Source: Formicarius rufipectus (taxonomy: Eukaryota; Chordata; Aves; Passeriformes; Formicariidae). From it: DNA of 64,000 nt. Both the position numbers and the translations under genes were made by a program. The stretch spans positions 62,001 through 126,000 of the forward strand of contig VXAU01004744.1 of assembly GCA_013399695.1 (NCBI GenBank). The letters are read 5' to 3'. The notes below the pieces were generated by a model. That model was not told where the DNA came from, ran no database searches, and was given only the letters and a program-made list of their open reading frames with translations. Shown piece by piece: positions 62,120 to 64,000 of this stretch (the first letter of the stretch is position 1; each line of letters opens with the position of its first letter).

Positions 62120-62440
62120 TAAAAAACCACCAATGTTACACATTGTCAGGGTGGTAAGAACAAGATAGAGGTGCTGCTGCATGGCCCTGGAATCCTTGGG
62201 CACTCACATGTGGAGTACTGCATGGTTTTGGTCTCCCCATCTTCAGGAGTGTATGTAGTGGAGTTACAGAAAGTACAGAAGAGGCCTACTAAAATGTTAG
62301 GGATCTGAGCACTCAAGAGCCTGGAATGTTTCAGTCTGGGAATGAGACGGCTGAAAACGGAGATGACTGTTTAGAGAACTGGGAAACCAGTAGATGAGGT
62401 GAATGTGCAGTGGTAACTCTCCAAATTCTACAGTGTTAGC
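62120..62440 (+). repeat. Old, decayed CR1 fragment
   Basis: Words such as 'gtggagtactgcatggtttt', 'ggtctccccatcttcagg' and 'cagaagaggcctactaaaat' match the CR1 region just before its 3' UTR. It is more diverged than the other copies, and the boundaries are approximate. Confidence 0.6.
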
Positions 62441-64000
62441 GCTCAAGAACTGGATGATGCAGGTGGACAACGTGGAAGGAGTAGTGTCAGCAAGTTTAAA
62501 AAGAGGTTAAAAATGCATGCACACCTAAGCCACAAACAACCACTAAAAGAATGGGGCTTCAGTGTCTCTGCTGCTACAGTTGGGGATGCTGGAAAAACAT
62601 AAAAAGTGTGCATGATAGGCTTATATTGTCTGCCTAGGTAACACTTACTGTTGCCAGTGCTGAAGGTAGTGTTTAGATGGAGCATTGGTCAGATCTGGAA
62701 GGGCACTTTGTATGTTTCAGTTGTGAGCATGAGGGATAACATCCTTAAAATGAGCAAGAAAAGGATGGAAAATAATATTGAATTATAGTGAGTATTCCCT
62801 TCTGTGGGATGTTGTGGTTCTGTACATGTTGTCAACGAGCATTTTGCTAGAAATGTGACAGTTGCTTCAAAATCACTTGTGTGCTGCTTGGCTGTGGCAG
62901 TGCTGGGGAAGGTCAGCTCCAACCTGGAAAATGCTGCACAGAACATGCTCTGCCTAAACCAGCTGTTCAGAAGCACCGAGTCTCCTTTCTAAAGGACTTA
63001 AGAAGAAGCTTTCAAACTCTAGCTCGTAAGTGACTTGGAGGATCAAAATTTAGCTCAGGTGAATAAAGTGATCTGACAAGGAAAATGTCAAATGAAAAGT
63101 TTACTATTTTGCGTTCTGTAACCATTGCCCTTCATTATAGCTTCAGGTTTGTTTTATTCGGTCTCGTGCATCTTAATTACCTTACAGAGTATTGCTCATT
63201 GATGTGTGGCATGAAGCATGAAGCTGATTTTCAGACACCAGAATCTTGGAAATTAATTATGACTTCAAATTACTGTTCACAGGGGGAAAAAAAGCTGGAT
63301 ATGGCATGATGCCCCAATTCACTACAAGATTTTGTTAGTATTTTCTACATACCTTAAAAACACTGTAAATATTTGTTGATTTGTCTGTCATACAAAAGGG
63401 GGAAATTTGGGTTGTCCTGGTCAGGTCTTTACAAGTTTGTTTGAGTTAACTTGGCCACCCTCTTCCAATTTCTTTTTGGTGCCAGAGTTCTGCCAGCCTG
63501 AATGTAAGTGGGTCTCAAAGCAGGCATAAGGCTGTAGGAAATAAAATCCTGTATTAATAAACGTATTAGTTTTTTATCTCATGATCACTTTAACATTTCC
63601 AAATAAAGGGATAGCAGTAAATGAAGGTAAGTGTAAGTGGGTAGAATTGCAGTGTTGATTTGTACTGTCTGCTCGCACTGTGTACTTTCTTCCTGAATAG
63701 CTCATTTTTAGCATTATGACTTCTAATGACTGCAGTGATTCTAAGTTAATTTTCTCTTTAGTTCTTCCATTTTCAGTCAAGAATATATGAGAGGTCTGGT
63801 CAACCATGAAGTGTTCATGGGGGGAAAAAAACTTCTAGACTGAAAAACTGTTTCCATTATAGTAGAAGTAGTTTGGGAGATTATTTCTTTGGTGATGTCA
63901 TTATGTGAATTTGAAAAGTGGGAATTAAATATGCATTGTGAAAATACACTTAGTTCTGAAAGCTGACTGTGAGAGCTTGCTTAAACTTGTTCATTTAGTG
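62441..64000 (+). other. Probable FBXL5 intron 10 to window end
   Basis: No exon recognised on either strand. The last FBXL5 exon should lie beyond 64000 if this is still intron 10. Confidence 0.45.

Overview
The window is vertebrate nuclear DNA, most likely from a bird. Two spliced genes of a conserved amniote neighbourhood can be read exon by exon. The interspersed repeats are mostly CR1 retroposons in both orientations, as in avian genomes. There are no bacterial operons, CRISPR arrays or recognisable viral genes. The species cannot be fixed from this sequence alone.

Left part, 1 to about 13.5 kb: no gene was recognised. It is AT-rich sequence with degenerate CR1 pieces (about 0.98-1.02, 3.15-3.53 and 4.06-4.39 kb), a short TA microsatellite and a two-copy 29-bp tandem repeat.

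Middle, 13.5-26.5 kb, minus strand: a complete BST1/CD157-type ADP-ribosyl cyclase gene. Nine coding exons join in frame to 924 nt, giving 307 residues. It has a signal peptide, ten cysteines at the family positions, the two tryptophans and the glutamate of the active site, four N-glycosylation sequons and a short hydrophobic C-terminal exon. A canonical poly(A) signal follows the stop by about 207 bp. CR1 copies lie in introns 4 and 5.

Right part, 29.7-64 kb, plus strand: FBXL5, the iron-sensing F-box/LRR subunit of an SCF ubiquitin ligase. It starts in a CpG island and is in head-to-head orientation with BST1. Ten coding exons are visible. They cover the hemerythrin-like domain, the F-box, the leucine-rich repeats and the first of the four C-terminal iron-sulfur cysteines. 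The true start codon and about 17 N-terminal residues, including an iron ligand, are lost at a 23-N assembly gap. The last coding exon, which should carry the other three cluster cysteines, was not found before the end of the window.

The two genes are not known to share a pathway. BST1 is an ectoenzyme of NAD metabolism, while FBXL5 controls IRP2 stability and so cellular iron. They sit together because the synteny (BST1 next to FBXL5, divergent) is conserved. The most unusual item is a roughly 419-bp non-CR1 retroposon in FBXL5 intron 1. It has tRNA-type A and B boxes, a CAA-repeat tail and 12-bp target-site duplications, all of which are atypical of avian CR1 elements.
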